From Pseudomonas asiatica (GTDB lineage Bacteria > Pseudomonadota > Gammaproteobacteria > Pseudomonadales > Pseudomonadaceae): a DNA stretch of 64,000 nucleotides. A program made the translations under genes and the position numbers. The stretch spans positions 4,158,001 to 4,222,000 of the forward strand of contig NZ_CP157874.1 in NCBI RefSeq assembly GCF_040214835.1, given 5' to 3'. This document shows positions 15,397 to 25,466 of this stretch, one piece after another (the first letter of the stretch is position 1; each line of letters begins with the position of its first letter). The notes beneath the pieces were generated by a model. The model was not told the DNA's origin, searched no databases, and was given only the letters and a program-made list of their open reading frames with translations.

Positions 15397-18117
15397 TCAG
15401 TGCTGACGCGCAGGACTCAGCGCATCACAGGCCCAAGTGCTGGCAAACGCGTCAGGCCAACGCGCCTGCAACACGCCACAGGCCACCGGGTCGGCCACGT
15501 TCGGCGCATCGTCGAACAGCTGCGCCACAGGCGTCCAGGCCACCAGCAAGCCCGCCGCCGCCGCCGCCAGGCAGACGTCCAGGTCGAAAGCCCGTAACGG
15601 CTGCAGGCCACCGCAATGGTCGAACAGATCACGGCGCAGCAACATGCAGTCGGCGGAAACCGCGGCGCAGTTGCGCACCGACGCTGGCCAGCGTGCCTTG
15701 CCACAGTCCACCACCGACATGCCCTGCCATGGCTGGTGCAGCACCGGCCCCTGCAACAAGTCGAAGCCAGCATGCACAACCGTGCCGTCGCGCGCGAGCA
15801 AACGGGCGCCGACGACACCTACTTCAGGCCTGAGCCCCTCGTTGAGCAACCCTTCGATCCAGGCCGGCGAAATCACTTCGCAGTGCTCGGCAAGCAGCAG
15901 CAGGTATTCACCCCGAGCCTGTTCCGCCGCCAGGTTGAGCAACGCCTCACGCCCGCTCGCCGTGCCTGCCAGCAGCACGACACGCTGGCCAAACCCTTGC
16001 AGCGCGGCAGCGGTAGCTTCGGCGTGTTCGGAATTACAGGCAACCCGCAGCTCGTAGCGCGGGTAACGGGTGCGCTGCAGGACGCTGGTCAGGCAAGCCT
16101 GCAAACGCTGCACGTCACCTTCGGCGGCCACCAGAATGCTCACCAGCGGTGTGGCCGAATGGCGGAAGTCCACCACCAGGCCAGCCTCGCCCTGGTCGTG
16201 CACTTCACCACGGTAACCCAGCAGCGTCAGGTGCCGCTTGAGCGTAAGCAGCGCATCGGCCTGCAGCGCCGGCGTCGCCTGGCTGCCCACCACGAGGTAT
16301 TCGTCCATGTGGGCCAGGCCGCCCTGCCCATGCTGCTCCACCAGGCGCAACAGCAAGTCGAACTCCAATGCATGGCGGCAGGTTTCGCTGTAGCCACCCA
16401 ACTCCACCACGGTCTCGCGGCGCACGCACCAATGCCGCGACATCAGCCCCGGTTGTGCACGCAGCAGGTCGAGGTTGCTGCCTGGGCGAACCACGCCATG
16501 CAGGCGGCCCTCGGTGTCACGCTGCACTTCATTGGCACAGACCGCCTGGCAACCCGGGGCTTCGGCCAGCTCCTGCTGCAAGCGCAGCAAGCCACCGCTG
16601 ACCAAGGTATCGCCGGCCTCCAGCAACATCAGCCAATCGCTGCTCAGTTGACGCACTTGCTGGTTGAGGTGGGTGACCCAGTTGCTTTCATTGACTTGCA
16701 CGAAATGCAGGGTATCGCGGGCGGTGGTGATCGCCGGCGGCTTGCCACCCTTGAGCACCACCAGTTTGAACTGGCGCAACCCGCTGGCCAGCAGGCTGTC
16801 GAAGGTCGCCTGCAACGCCAGGTCGTCGTCGCCCAGGTCGACAATCACGAAAGTGACCTGCGCCCCCGGGCGCTTGTTCAGGTGTGCCAACAGGCGCTGC
16901 TGTGCGGCCCTGTCCGGCGTGGCAGCGGCCAGCGCGTCAAGCACCTGGCCAGACCCCGTACTGCGCAACCAGCCGTTGCCATCGATACCGGGCACCGCCT
17001 CCAGGCGCGCAAGCCAATCACCCAGTTCGCGGGCGCGCTCACCATCGTCATTGCCGGTGAGGGTCGGTACCAGGCGCTGGCAGACCTCCAGGTTGAACAA
17101 GCCCAGCGCCAACGCTTTCCAGTAACGCTGCTGCAAGGTTGCGGCGGTGTCGTTGGGGTGCACCTGCAACAACTCGCGCTGGCGCACCCAGGTGCCCTCC
17201 AGCGCCTGGCGGTGGGCTTGCCCGGTCGGCCAGGCATGGCAGAGGAATTCCAGCGCGCTCAGGCGCTCGAACAGCGCGCCATTGTAGTAAGGCAACTCGA
17301 CATACTGCCGCGGCTCGAAAATACGCTCCGGTTCGCCGATCACCGTGCCCCATGGCGAGGTGAACAGCAAAGGTGCTTCGCCCTGGTCGTAGGTCGCGCG
17401 CACAAAACGATTGAGTACGGCAAAACCAGCCTCGTCATTGCACAGCTCGCCCCCCCATTCGCGCAGCAGGCGCACGGTACGGGTCAGCTGTTCGTCGCGA
17501 GCCACGGGGGTCAGCATGCTCGGCGCGAACTCGCAGACCACATCGGTCTGCGCCAGTTGCGCGATTCTGCCTGCGGCGACCAGGGCGCAAGACAAGGCCA
17601 CGCGCCAGCCAGCGAAATCCAGCTCGCCCGGCAAGGTGTCGAGCAGCGCCTGCACTGCCCCGACCCGCAGTACCGCACGCCAGGCCTGCTGACCAGCCAT
17701 GGCGTACTGGCGCAGGCGTGCGCGCGCACTGTCATCGGCTGCGGCCTCGAAGGCCGAGCCCATCTTGTGGTAGGCCACCTGGGCATTGCCCGGCGCATAG
17801 CCCAACGCGTAGCCCTGAGCGCCCTGCACCTGAGGTTGCGCATGCAAGCAGGCAGCGGCCTGCTGCAGGGCCGACGCCAACACGAAATCGGCATCCAGGG
17901 CCAGGGTCACGAACGGAGTGGCGACCTGTTGCAAGGCCAGGGCCAGGCGGGCGCTGCACTGCGCGCCCGCGGTGTCCGCCTGCAGTGGCTCCAGGGCCAG
18001 GCAGGGAATGCCCGCCTGGCGATAGTAATGGATGGCTCGGGCACGATGGTCCGGCTGTTCATGCCCAAGCAGGACGACGGTCACTTGGTTGTGCGACCCG
18101 ATTACGGTTTCGGCCAT
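15397..18117 (-). CDS. Multidomain glycosyltransferase (906 aa), partly degenerate
   Basis: The ATG at 18117 was chosen (AGGTG upstream, MAETVIGSHNQVTVVLLGHE); a longer TTG start at 18168 is possible. The N-terminal domain (~10-300) is a glycosyltransferase with an acidic DAD at 75-77 in LALDADFVLA. The middle (~430-620) is GT2-like with LMLLEAGDTLVSGG. The third domain (~657-880) has the GT2 frame (PLVSILVAAEGD ... RPEVGVVGARLL), but the DxD position reads LLAEHCEVI, so that site looks lost. It follows the 1191-residue transferase by 54 bp on the same strand and ends at the bidirectional terminator. It is probably part of the flgKL-linked flagellin glycosylation set; donor and acceptor are unknown. 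Confidence 0.8.
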   Translation of the reverse strand: MAETVIGSHNQVTVVLLGHEQPDHRARAIHYYRQAGIPCLALEPLQADTAGAQCSARLALALQQVATPFVTLALDADFVLASALQQAAACLHAQPQVQGAQGYALGYAPGNAQVAYHKMGSAFEAAADDSARARLRQYAMAGQQAWRAVLRVGAVQALLDTLPGELDFAGWRVALSCALVAAGRIAQLAQTDVVCEFAPSMLTPVARDEQLTRTVRLLREWGGELCNDEAGFAVLNRFVRATYDQGEAPLLFTSPWGTVIGEPERIFEPRQYVELPYYNGALFERLSALEFLCHAWPTGQAHRQALEGTWVRQRELLQVHPNDTAATLQQRYWKALALGLFNLEVCQRLVPTLTGNDDGERARELGDWLARLEAVPGIDGNGWLRSTGSGQVLDALAAATPDRAAQQRLLAHLNKRPGAQVTFVIVDLGDDDLALQATFDSLLASGLRQFKLVVLKGGKPPAITTARDTLHFVQVNESNWVTHLNQQVRQLSSDWLMLLEAGDTLVSGGLLRLQQELAEAPGCQAVCANEVQRDTEGRLHGVVRPGSNLDLLRAQPGLMSRHWCVRRETVVELGGYSETCRHALEFDLLLRLVEQHGQGGLAHMDEYLVVGSQATPALQADALLTLKRHLTLLGYRGEVHDQGEAGLVVDFRHSATPLVSILVAAEGDVQRLQACLTSVLQRTRYPRYELRVACNSEHAEATAAALQGFGQRVVLLAGTASGREALLNLAAEQARGEYLLLLAEHCEVISPAWIEGLLNEGLRPEVGVVGARLLARDGTVVHAGFDLLQGPVLHQPWQGMSVVDCGKARWPASVRNCAAVSADCMLLRRDLFDHCGGLQPLRAFDLDVCLAAAAAGLLVAWTPVAQLFDDAPNVADPVACGVLQARWPDAFASTWACDALSPARQH

Positions 18118-18171
18118 AGGGCACCTGTTCATGTTGTTGGTCTGGCGCCCGACGGTGGCAGGCCCCAAGGT

Positions 18172-21100
18172 TCAATCCGCCAGCCAGGCGTTGGCCCACT
18201 GTTGCAGGTGGTGTGGCATCAGCACGTAGTCCCGCAGCACCGTTTCGCGCAGGGCATCACCCTGGCGGTAGCTGGCCTGGGGGTCGGCCAGGTGCATGCG
18301 GATCGCATCCAGCCATTGTTCCGAGGTGTTGTTGCGCACCCGCGTGCAAGGCAGGTAGCCGTCATAGGCCTTGGTGTCGGTACAGATCACCGGGAAGCCG
18401 CACGCACCATACTCAAGCAGGCGCAAGTTGCTCTTGCAGTCGTTGAACAGGTTCTGTTCGAGCGGCGCCAGTGCCAGGTCAAGGTTGAGGCTGGCCAGCT
18501 TCTGCGGGTACGACGCCAAGGGCACGCCTTTGTGGAACTCCTTCACATAAGGCCGCAAGGCATCCGGGCACATACCGAAGAATACCCAGTCGACCTCGTC
18601 GGCCAGGGCCTTGATGACGTCCAGCAACAGCTCCAGATCGCCCCGGTGGCTGGTGCCCCCCGCCCAGCCCACGCGCGGCCGCGCGCTTGTCTGGCGCTCG
18701 CTGGCCAGCCCGGCCCACAGCGGGGCGGCAAGCATGTTGGGGACTACACGGATATCGTGGTGCATGCTCGACAGTGCATCGGCCAGCGGCTGGGTCGACA
18801 CCACCACCCGGTCGCACAAGGCAATACCCTGGGTGACCAGCTCGCGCATGTTGGCCGGTATGTTCCGCGCATGGGCGTTCTTTTCCGGCACCTCGATGAT
18901 GTAGTCGTCGATCTCGTAGATGCGTCGGGCGTTCGACAGACGCTTGAAGCGCGTCATTTCATCGATCGAATTGACCGTGTAGCGACACTGCAAGATCATC
19001 ACGTCGGGCTTCTCGCGCTCGATCTCGATCATCTCCGGAGTACTGTAATCAAGCCGCCCCTGGATCCAGCCAGCGCGCTCCAGCTCGGTGAACGGCTGTG
19101 CCACCCGGTAGTGACCGACCGCCGAAGTGTTGATCGGCAACGCCAACACCGACGGCAGCACACGGCTGATGAACGGGTCCCAGCCACGACGCTGTCCGGC
19201 ATCGAGGTTGAAGCTGGCCATCTTCAGGCTCAGGTTGCGGTTATAGGCAGGGTCGCGGGCAACCTTGGCCAACCAGCGTTCATGGAAGATGTCCTTGTCC
19301 AGCACCTTGCGCTGCCTGTCGGTCCGCACGTCACGGGTCGAAGCGAAGCGAACGAGCACCGCATGGGGCGTCCACACCGCCAGATAGCCTTGTTCGCGGA
19401 TGCGCAGGCAGAGGTCGGCGTCCTGCAGGCCGCCCTTGAGGCCCTGCACATCGAAACCGCCCAGCGCGGCGAACAGCTCGCGGCGCACCAGCAGGCAGTC
19501 CAGGCTCAGCGCGCTCCAGTTCTGCACGGCATTGAGCCGGAGCATGTAGCCGCCGCTGTCAGCCGGCATGCCAACGAACGGGCTGCTGACGCCGCCATGC
19601 AGCCCCAGGACCAGCCCGGCGCCAAAGATCTCGCCGCTTTGGGTACATAGCTTGGGCGCCACCACGCCGACCTCCGGGCGCTGGGCCTGGGCCATCAACT
19701 GCTCCAGCCAGGAACGGTCGAAGGCGGCGCAGGCGCTGTCGAGCATCAGCAGGTAGTCGCCACGGGCAGCCTCGCTGGCCTGGTTCAACTGCGCCAGCTG
19801 GCTGCCGCTGGCCACCTCGATCACCCGCAATTGGTTGCTGCCCAGCCCCTGCATGGCCTGCAGCCATTGACGCAGGTCGGCAGGCGTATCCGGCGAGGCG
19901 ATCAGCAGCACCTCGAAATGGCCATACCGGGTGTGTTCGAACACGGACTCGACACAACGCATCGCCGCGCTCAGGTCGTCCCCGAGCGTAACCAGGATCG
20001 ACACCAGGGCTTGCTCCGGGTGCCGGTACGCCACTTGGCACAACGACATGCCTTCGGCACCGACAACCTCGGCATCGACGCCCAGCCGCTGCAGATGGGC
20101 CCGCACCACGCGTGGCGCCTGCTGTGCGCAGCGCGGGTCGTGCAGCCACTGGCCAAAGTCGTGCTGGCAATGCACCAGAAGTTCGTCGATGTGCTCGATG
20201 ACCTGCAAGCCCTGGTGTTCCGCCAGGCGCCACAGCAGGTCGTGGGGTGCAAGGGTATCGAAGTCCGGGTCGAAGCCGCCGACCTCGCGCAGCGCCGTAC
20301 AGTTGAATGCCAGTACGCGCCCTACATATGGCAGGCTGCGCATCAGGTCGAGGTTGAAGTCCGGCTTGAAGATGGGTGTTGTCGGGCGCAGCCCGTCATG
20401 GCTACCTTCGTCGACATAGATGCAGGCCCGCTCGCGAAGTGCCATGCGCTCGCCCATGATCGCCAGAGCATGGGGCACCAGGCGGTCGCCAGCGCGCAAC
20501 AGCAGTATCCAGTCGGCATCGTCGGCACGCGCCAGGCGCGCCTGCAGCTGGGCCAGGCCATTGCCCTGCACGAGCATGCGTTCAACCGCGACCGGGTGGC
20601 CTGCCAATTCCAGCGTCGCCGGTGCCAGCAGCCAGGTACCGGCTGCCGAACAGGACTGCGCGGCAAGGCTGTCCAAGGTCGCGCGCAGGGCCAGTTCCTC
20701 ACCCGCCTCGGCCCAGATCACCGGGACGATGCGCGGCTGCCGGGGCCACTGTTCGAAGCGCTTGGGCAACGCCTTGAGCTGTGCAGCCGACAGGTCACGG
20801 CACTCCAGCCACTGGGCATACACCTCTTCAAACGACAGGCAGTCAGTGCCAACCTGCTGCGCCTGGCGGGCCTGCTGTGCACCGTACAGGCGGTTGAGTT
20901 CGTACTCGTCCCACTGCGCACCCTGCTCGCCCTGGTACCGCTCCAGCGACAAGTAGCGCACCCAGCCACTGGCCGGTGCGGCCTCGCTTGCCCGCGCGGC
21001 CAGCATTGCCTTTATCCAGTCGGTCTCGATGGGGAAGGCCAGGGTCATGCCTGCCTGGTGGCTCAGGCGCGCAGGGTGCAGACGCTCCATGCTGAGGAAG

Positions 21101-21747
21101 CGTGACAGGTGCCCCAGGTTGCCTCGGCGCATGAGGCAAATGTACAGCGCCATGTCCAGGCGCGCGGCAAACCCGCTGCCCTCCTGCACCAACGCCGGCA
21201 GGAACTCGGCCACCAGGTCACGGCGCATCAGTGCATGGCTGAGGCCGCCGAACAGGTTGGGGGCGTTCGTCTCCAACGCTTCGAGCAAGTCGCTGCCCTT
21301 GACTACCGCATCCTCCGGGCACATCACCGCATTGAGCATGCGCGGCGGTAGCAAGGCATCGTCGGCCGCGCACAGCATGCGCTGGCAGATGGTCATGCTG
21401 ACATCGGCATGCTGTTCCATGACCGCGGCCTGCAGGCCGACACATTCGGGGAACAGTCGGTCGTCGTCGCAGAGGAACTTGATCAGCGGCCCTTCAGCAT
21501 GCCCCAGGCACGCCAGCAGGTTGCGGGCGAACCCAAGGGTCTGCGGATTGCGCACGTAGCGCACCGGCTTGCCGGTCTCACCTACCACCTCGTCGACGAT
21601 ACGCTGGATCTCCAGGCCCCGGCTGTCGTCGCAGACCAGCACCTCCAGCGCCGAGTAATCCTGGTTGAGCGCGCTGAGCAACGTGGCGCGGAAGAACTCG
21701 GGGTTGAAGGCTGGGATGGCGATGCTGACGAGGGTCTGTTGATTCAC
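18172..21747 (-). CDS. Giant multidomain glycosyltransferase (1191 aa) downstream of flgL
   Basis: A GTG start at 21747 was preferred because AAGG lies 8 nt upstream and the protein then begins directly with the GT2 strand (TLVSIAIPAFNPEFF). The N-terminal GT2 domain is intact with Asp-Asp-Asp at 94-96 (FLCDDDRLF). A second GT2-like unit near 580-800 has the family frame, but its DxD position reads LMLDSACAAFD, so activity there is doubtful. The C-terminal ~330 residues are GT4-like, with RVGWAGGTSHRGDLELLLD and LLEYGACGFPVICTD. It starts 76 bp after flgL on the same strand with no terminator between, so it may be transcribed with flgKL. The likely role is building a flagellin glycan, as for P. 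syringae Fgt proteins. Confidence 0.83.
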   Translation of the reverse strand: MNQQTLVSIAIPAFNPEFFRATLLSALNQDYSALEVLVCDDSRGLEIQRIVDEVVGETGKPVRYVRNPQTLGFARNLLACLGHAEGPLIKFLCDDDRLFPECVGLQAAVMEQHADVSMTICQRMLCAADDALLPPRMLNAVMCPEDAVVKGSDLLEALETNAPNLFGGLSHALMRRDLVAEFLPALVQEGSGFAARLDMALYICLMRRGNLGHLSRFLSMERLHPARLSHQAGMTLAFPIETDWIKAMLAARASEAAPASGWVRYLSLERYQGEQGAQWDEYELNRLYGAQQARQAQQVGTDCLSFEEVYAQWLECRDLSAAQLKALPKRFEQWPRQPRIVPVIWAEAGEELALRATLDSLAAQSCSAAGTWLLAPATLELAGHPVAVERMLVQGNGLAQLQARLARADDADWILLLRAGDRLVPHALAIMGERMALRERACIYVDEGSHDGLRPTTPIFKPDFNLDLMRSLPYVGRVLAFNCTALREVGGFDPDFDTLAPHDLLWRLAEHQGLQVIEHIDELLVHCQHDFGQWLHDPRCAQQAPRVVRAHLQRLGVDAEVVGAEGMSLCQVAYRHPEQALVSILVTLGDDLSAAMRCVESVFEHTRYGHFEVLLIASPDTPADLRQWLQAMQGLGSNQLRVIEVASGSQLAQLNQASEAARGDYLLMLDSACAAFDRSWLEQLMAQAQRPEVGVVAPKLCTQSGEIFGAGLVLGLHGGVSSPFVGMPADSGGYMLRLNAVQNWSALSLDCLLVRRELFAALGGFDVQGLKGGLQDADLCLRIREQGYLAVWTPHAVLVRFASTRDVRTDRQRKVLDKDIFHERWLAKVARDPAYNRNLSLKMASFNLDAGQRRGWDPFISRVLPSVLALPINTSAVGHYRVAQPFTELERAGWIQGRLDYSTPEMIEIEREKPDVMILQCRYTVNSIDEMTRFKRLSNARRIYEIDDYIIEVPEKNAHARNIPANMRELVTQGIALCDRVVVSTQPLADALSSMHHDIRVVPNMLAAPLWAGLASERQTSARPRVGWAGGTSHRGDLELLLDVIKALADEVDWVFFGMCPDALRPYVKEFHKGVPLASYPQKLASLNLDLALAPLEQNLFNDCKSNLRLLEYGACGFPVICTDTKAYDGYLPCTRVRNNTSEQWLDAIRMHLADPQASYRQGDALRETVLRDYVLMPHHLQQWANAWLAD

Positions 21748-21823
21748 GGCGAAGACCTTGAAGAGGTGGCGTGGCCAGCACCGAATGGGCTGGCACACGC
21801 CGGATGACGCGAGAGAGGTGAAA

Positions 21824-23407
21824 TCAGATGTAGTTGACCAACGACAAGCTGGCGACCTTGGCATAGGCCTGCAGCGACGCTTGCAGCATGTTGGTTTGCA
21901 TCTGCAGGCGCAGCATCACTTCAGCCGGGTCGCTTTCGCGGATAGAGCTCTGGGTCTTGGTGTTCTCGGTGCTCAGCGCCTCGTTGGTTTCGGACTGCAC
22001 ATCCAGCGCCTGGCCACGGCCACCGATCGCACTGACCGACGACGACACCTGGTTGGTGGCGCTGGCGATGTTGCCAACGGCCGAATCCAGCGCGGCGAGG
22101 AAGTTCTGCCGGGCCACCGGGTCGTTGTCCACCGGGCTGGTCAGCGCGGTACGCAGCTTGCCGATGGTGTCGAGGATGTTCTGGGTCTGGTGGGTATCGA
22201 CCTTGACCGCGAACGAGTCCCCGGCATTCGGTGCGCCGGACAGCTCGAAGCTGACCCCAGCCGCGGTGGCGGTGGTGCCGTTCGGCCCGCCCAGCGCACC
22301 CGATGCCACCGGGCGGCTGTCAGCAGTGACCGGTGCGGCGTACAGCTCGAAGGTGCTGCTGCCGGTGAACTTGAGCACCGCGCCACCGCCCGGGAAAGCG
22401 GCCTTGTAGGCAGCCTGATCGGTGATGGTCGCGCCCGTCACCTGCTCGGAGGAGGTATTGCCAGGGCTGCGGGTGCCGGAAACCTCATCGGCCTTGGAAC
22501 TCAGGCTGAACGTATGCCCTGCGATAGCGGCATCTTCATTACCCTTGTCGCCGTCCTTGAAGGTGATGTCCAGGCGCAGATCGACACCGCGGAAGCTGAT
22601 GCTGGTGTTGTCGCCATTGGGGTCGAACTTGCCGCCCTGGCTGGCCTCGAGCGTGACGTCATTGCCGTCGACGTCGGTGATCTTGTATTCGGTGCTGCTG
22701 AGGAATTCGATGCTGTACGGCTCGCCACTGCGGAAGCGATCGTTGTACAGGCTGTTGCCGGAGACCTGGCCGTTGGACAGGCTGACGCGGCCATCGTCGG
22801 TGGCCGGCGCGGTCAGGCTGGTCTGGCTACGGCTGGTGTTGAGCGCCTGCTCGAAGGCGTCGTAGCCAGTTTCATTGGCCGCCAGGCTGAGCATGTCACC
22901 CACCTGCAGGTTGAGCTTGCCCTGGTCGCCCTGGTAGCTGTAGGTGCCATCGGCATTGCGCGCGTAAGGCGGGGTATCGCCCTTGGAGCCGGAGAAGATG
23001 TACTTGCCGTTCTCGTCCTTGCTGTTCATCAACGAGAACAGCTGGTCTTCCAGCGACGCCAGTTCATCGGCGTTGGCCTTGCGGTCGGCATCGGTGAACG
23101 TACCGTTGCCAGAGCTCACCGCCAGCTCGTTGACCCGCTGCAGGATGGTGCCGATGGAGTTCAGGGTGCTTTCGGCAGTGCCCAGGGCGTTACGTACGTT
23201 GACGATGTTGCCGCTGTACTGCTTCAGCATGTTCTGCTGTTGTTCCAGTTGCAGCAGACGCGCCGCCCCCACCGGGTCATCCTTGGCCGAACGCACGCGA
23301 ATGCCATCGCTTGCCTCCTGCTGGCTCTTCACCGTCTTGGCGAAGTTGCTCTGGTAGTTGGCCTGGTTGGTGTTGTAGAACTGCGAAGTAGAGATGCGTA
23401 CGCTCAC
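21824..23407 (-). CDS. flgL: FlgL, hook-filament junction protein (HAP3)
   Basis: A 527-residue junction protein that joins hook to filament together with FlgK. The N-terminus (MSVRISTSQFYNTNQANYQS) and the flagellin-like C-terminal coil (SVSAIGGRGQALDVQSETNE ... LRLQMQTNMLQASLQAYAKV) are typical. The middle is an enlarged exposed region rich in Thr, Ser and Gly, which makes the protein longer than the enteric form (~317 residues). It starts 13 bp after flgK, and the next minus-strand gene is a giant glycosyltransferase, so the operon may continue into the glycosylation genes. Confidence 0.96.
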   Translation of the reverse strand: MSVRISTSQFYNTNQANYQSNFAKTVKSQQEASDGIRVRSAKDDPVGAARLLQLEQQQNMLKQYSGNIVNVRNALGTAESTLNSIGTILQRVNELAVSSGNGTFTDADRKANADELASLEDQLFSLMNSKDENGKYIFSGSKGDTPPYARNADGTYSYQGDQGKLNLQVGDMLSLAANETGYDAFEQALNTSRSQTSLTAPATDDGRVSLSNGQVSGNSLYNDRFRSGEPYSIEFLSSTEYKITDVDGNDVTLEASQGGKFDPNGDNTSISFRGVDLRLDITFKDGDKGNEDAAIAGHTFSLSSKADEVSGTRSPGNTSSEQVTGATITDQAAYKAAFPGGGAVLKFTGSSTFELYAAPVTADSRPVASGALGGPNGTTATAAGVSFELSGAPNAGDSFAVKVDTHQTQNILDTIGKLRTALTSPVDNDPVARQNFLAALDSAVGNIASATNQVSSSVSAIGGRGQALDVQSETNEALSTENTKTQSSIRESDPAEVMLRLQMQTNMLQASLQAYAKVASLSLVNYI

Positions 23408-23420
23408 GATCTACGGCTCC

Positions 23421-25454
23421 TTAAAGACTGTTGATCAGGGTGGCGAAGGTTTCCTGGGCCGCCTTGATGATCTGCGACGACGCGGTGTAATACTGCTGGA
23501 ACTTGACCAGGTTGCCGGTCTCTTCATCGATCGACACACCCGACAGGCCGTTGCGGCTTTCCACTGCAGAGGCATGCAAGGCAGTGGTCGCATCGCTGTC
23601 CATCTGTGCCTGGCCGGCCTTGCCGCCAACATTGGAGACCAGCTTGGCGTAGGCATCGGTGAAGCTGATGCCCTTGCCGTTGGCGCCAACCTCGACCGTG
23701 GACTTGGTCTGCAGGTCGATCACCGACAAGGCGTTGCGGTTGTCTGCCGAACCTGCGCCGGTCAGCGCCACGGTATAGCTGTCGCCGTTCTTCGGCGCGC
23801 CGGAAACGCTCATCTCGAAGGTGAAGTTGCCGCCCAGCGAATTGCCGCTGCCATCGACCATCGGCACCGACAGCTGCAACTTGTTCTCCTGGCCCGGCAC
23901 GATGGTGCCGCTGCCGATCTCGGTACCCTTGGCGTCGTACATCTTGTAGGCCTGGGGCGAACTGGTGTCATCGCCGAACACCAGCTTGACCGGGGTCGAA
24001 TACTTCAGGCCAGCCTGCAATTGCGAACGCTGGGCGACATCGTAGATGTCCATCTCCGAGGTCAGCGTCGGCTGGGTGATGACGCCGGTACCTTTGTTGC
24101 CCGACCCACTGGTGGCGGTCAGTGGCGAAGCCAAGGCCAGGCGCTTCGGGTCGGTCAGGACAGTGTCGATGCCCGCGGCCGCATTGCGGGTCGGGGTGAT
24201 CTTGAAGCTGTCGCCAGCACTCAGGCCGCCACCATTGAGCGACAGGGTGAACCCGTCGATCACCGGAGGCGGCGTGTCGGTGATGTCGAAACTGCCCATG
24301 TCGGTGCCTTCCGGCAACTTGCGCACGCTGTAGCCAGTGGCGCTGGTGAAGGTCACCTGGTAATCGCTGGTGCTCAGCTTGCCGGTGTCCTTGATGGTCA
24401 CATCGAGGTTGCCGGAGCCGGCGCTGTTGCCGGTCTTGGCGACACTGCGCTGGCTGATGGCCGCAGCGCTGTTGATATCGCCGAACAGGGTGGCACCGAA
24501 GTCACCGTTCTTGTCGATGCCCTGGGCCAGCTGGCTGTTGATCGCATCGGCTACTACCAAGGCCACGCGACCGAGCTCGTTGAGCGCCGGGTCGAGGGTA
24601 TCCTTGCGGTAGCGGATCAGGCCGCCGAGCTCACCACCGGTCGTGGTGCTGGTGATGTCCATCTTGGTCGAGCCGCGATTGAGTATCAGGCTCATGCGGG
24701 TCGGGTCGGTGGCGCTCGGCTGCACGCCGATGGTCTGGGTGGTATTGCCCAGCACCAGGGCCTGGCCGTTCTTCAGGTAGATGTCGTAGTTGCCGTTCTT
24801 CTGCTCTACAACGTCGGCACCGATCAGCGCCGACAACTCGCGCACCGCACCGTCGCGCTGGTCGAGCAGGTCGTTGGGCTGGCCATTGACGGCCGTCATC
24901 TTGGAGATCTGGCCGTTGAGGTCGGCAATCGACTTGGTCAGCGCGTTGACCTTGTCAGCGATCGACGCCATGTTGGCATTGATATCGCTGTTCTGCTGGT
25001 TCAACTGCGCCGACAGGGTATTGAAGCGCTTGGCCAGGGACTGCGCGCTGGTCAGCAGCAGTTGGCGCGAGGCGTCCTCGGTCGGCTTGGCCGCGGCATC
25101 CTGCATGGCGCTGAAGAAGCTTTTCAGTGCAGCGGTGATACCGGTGTCGCTGCTCGACAGGGCGGTATCCAGCGGCGTGATCTGGTTCAGGTACGAGGTG
25201 GCATCGCTGCTCAGCGAGGTGGTGCTGCGCAGCTGGTTCTCGAGGAACGCGTTATAGACCCGGCGCACATCCGCCAGGGTAGTACCGCTGCCGATGAACA
25301 CCTGGCCGACTTGCTGCCCGCCCTTGGTCTTCTGCACGTTCTGCTGGCGCGAGTAGCTTTCGACATCGGCGTTGGCGATGTTGTTACCGAGGGTGTACAT
25401 CCCCGATTGCGCGGCGCCAAGCCCCGACATACCAATGTTGATCAGACTCGCCAT
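23421..25454 (-). CDS. flgK: FlgK, hook-filament junction protein (HAP1)
   Basis: The 677-residue first junction protein. The conserved rod/hook N-terminus is easily read (MASLINIGMSGLGAAQSGMY, then LGNNIANADVESYSRQQNVQ), and the C-terminus has the typical helix ending YYTASSQIIKAAQETFATLI. A long variable region fills the centre. It lies between flgJ (12-bp gap) and flgL (13-bp gap) and is surely in the flgF-to-flgL transcript started from the sigma54 site at 30134-30149. Confidence 0.97.
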   Translation of the reverse strand: MASLINIGMSGLGAAQSGMYTLGNNIANADVESYSRQQNVQKTKGGQQVGQVFIGSGTTLADVRRVYNAFLENQLRSTTSLSSDATSYLNQITPLDTALSSSDTGITAALKSFFSAMQDAAAKPTEDASRQLLLTSAQSLAKRFNTLSAQLNQQNSDINANMASIADKVNALTKSIADLNGQISKMTAVNGQPNDLLDQRDGAVRELSALIGADVVEQKNGNYDIYLKNGQALVLGNTTQTIGVQPSATDPTRMSLILNRGSTKMDITSTTTGGELGGLIRYRKDTLDPALNELGRVALVVADAINSQLAQGIDKNGDFGATLFGDINSAAAISQRSVAKTGNSAGSGNLDVTIKDTGKLSTSDYQVTFTSATGYSVRKLPEGTDMGSFDITDTPPPVIDGFTLSLNGGGLSAGDSFKITPTRNAAAGIDTVLTDPKRLALASPLTATSGSGNKGTGVITQPTLTSEMDIYDVAQRSQLQAGLKYSTPVKLVFGDDTSSPQAYKMYDAKGTEIGSGTIVPGQENKLQLSVPMVDGSGNSLGGNFTFEMSVSGAPKNGDSYTVALTGAGSADNRNALSVIDLQTKSTVEVGANGKGISFTDAYAKLVSNVGGKAGQAQMDSDATTALHASAVESRNGLSGVSIDEETGNLVKFQQYYTASSQIIKAAQETFATLINSL

Positions 25455-25466
25455 GGTTCCATGCCC

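Noticed and set aside
15616..19650. A 1344-codon open frame on the plus strand opposite the glycosyltransferase genes
   Set aside because: It lies antisense to two well-supported genes, has no domain resemblance and is rich in His, Gln and Arg. It is a shadow frame of high-GC coding DNA.
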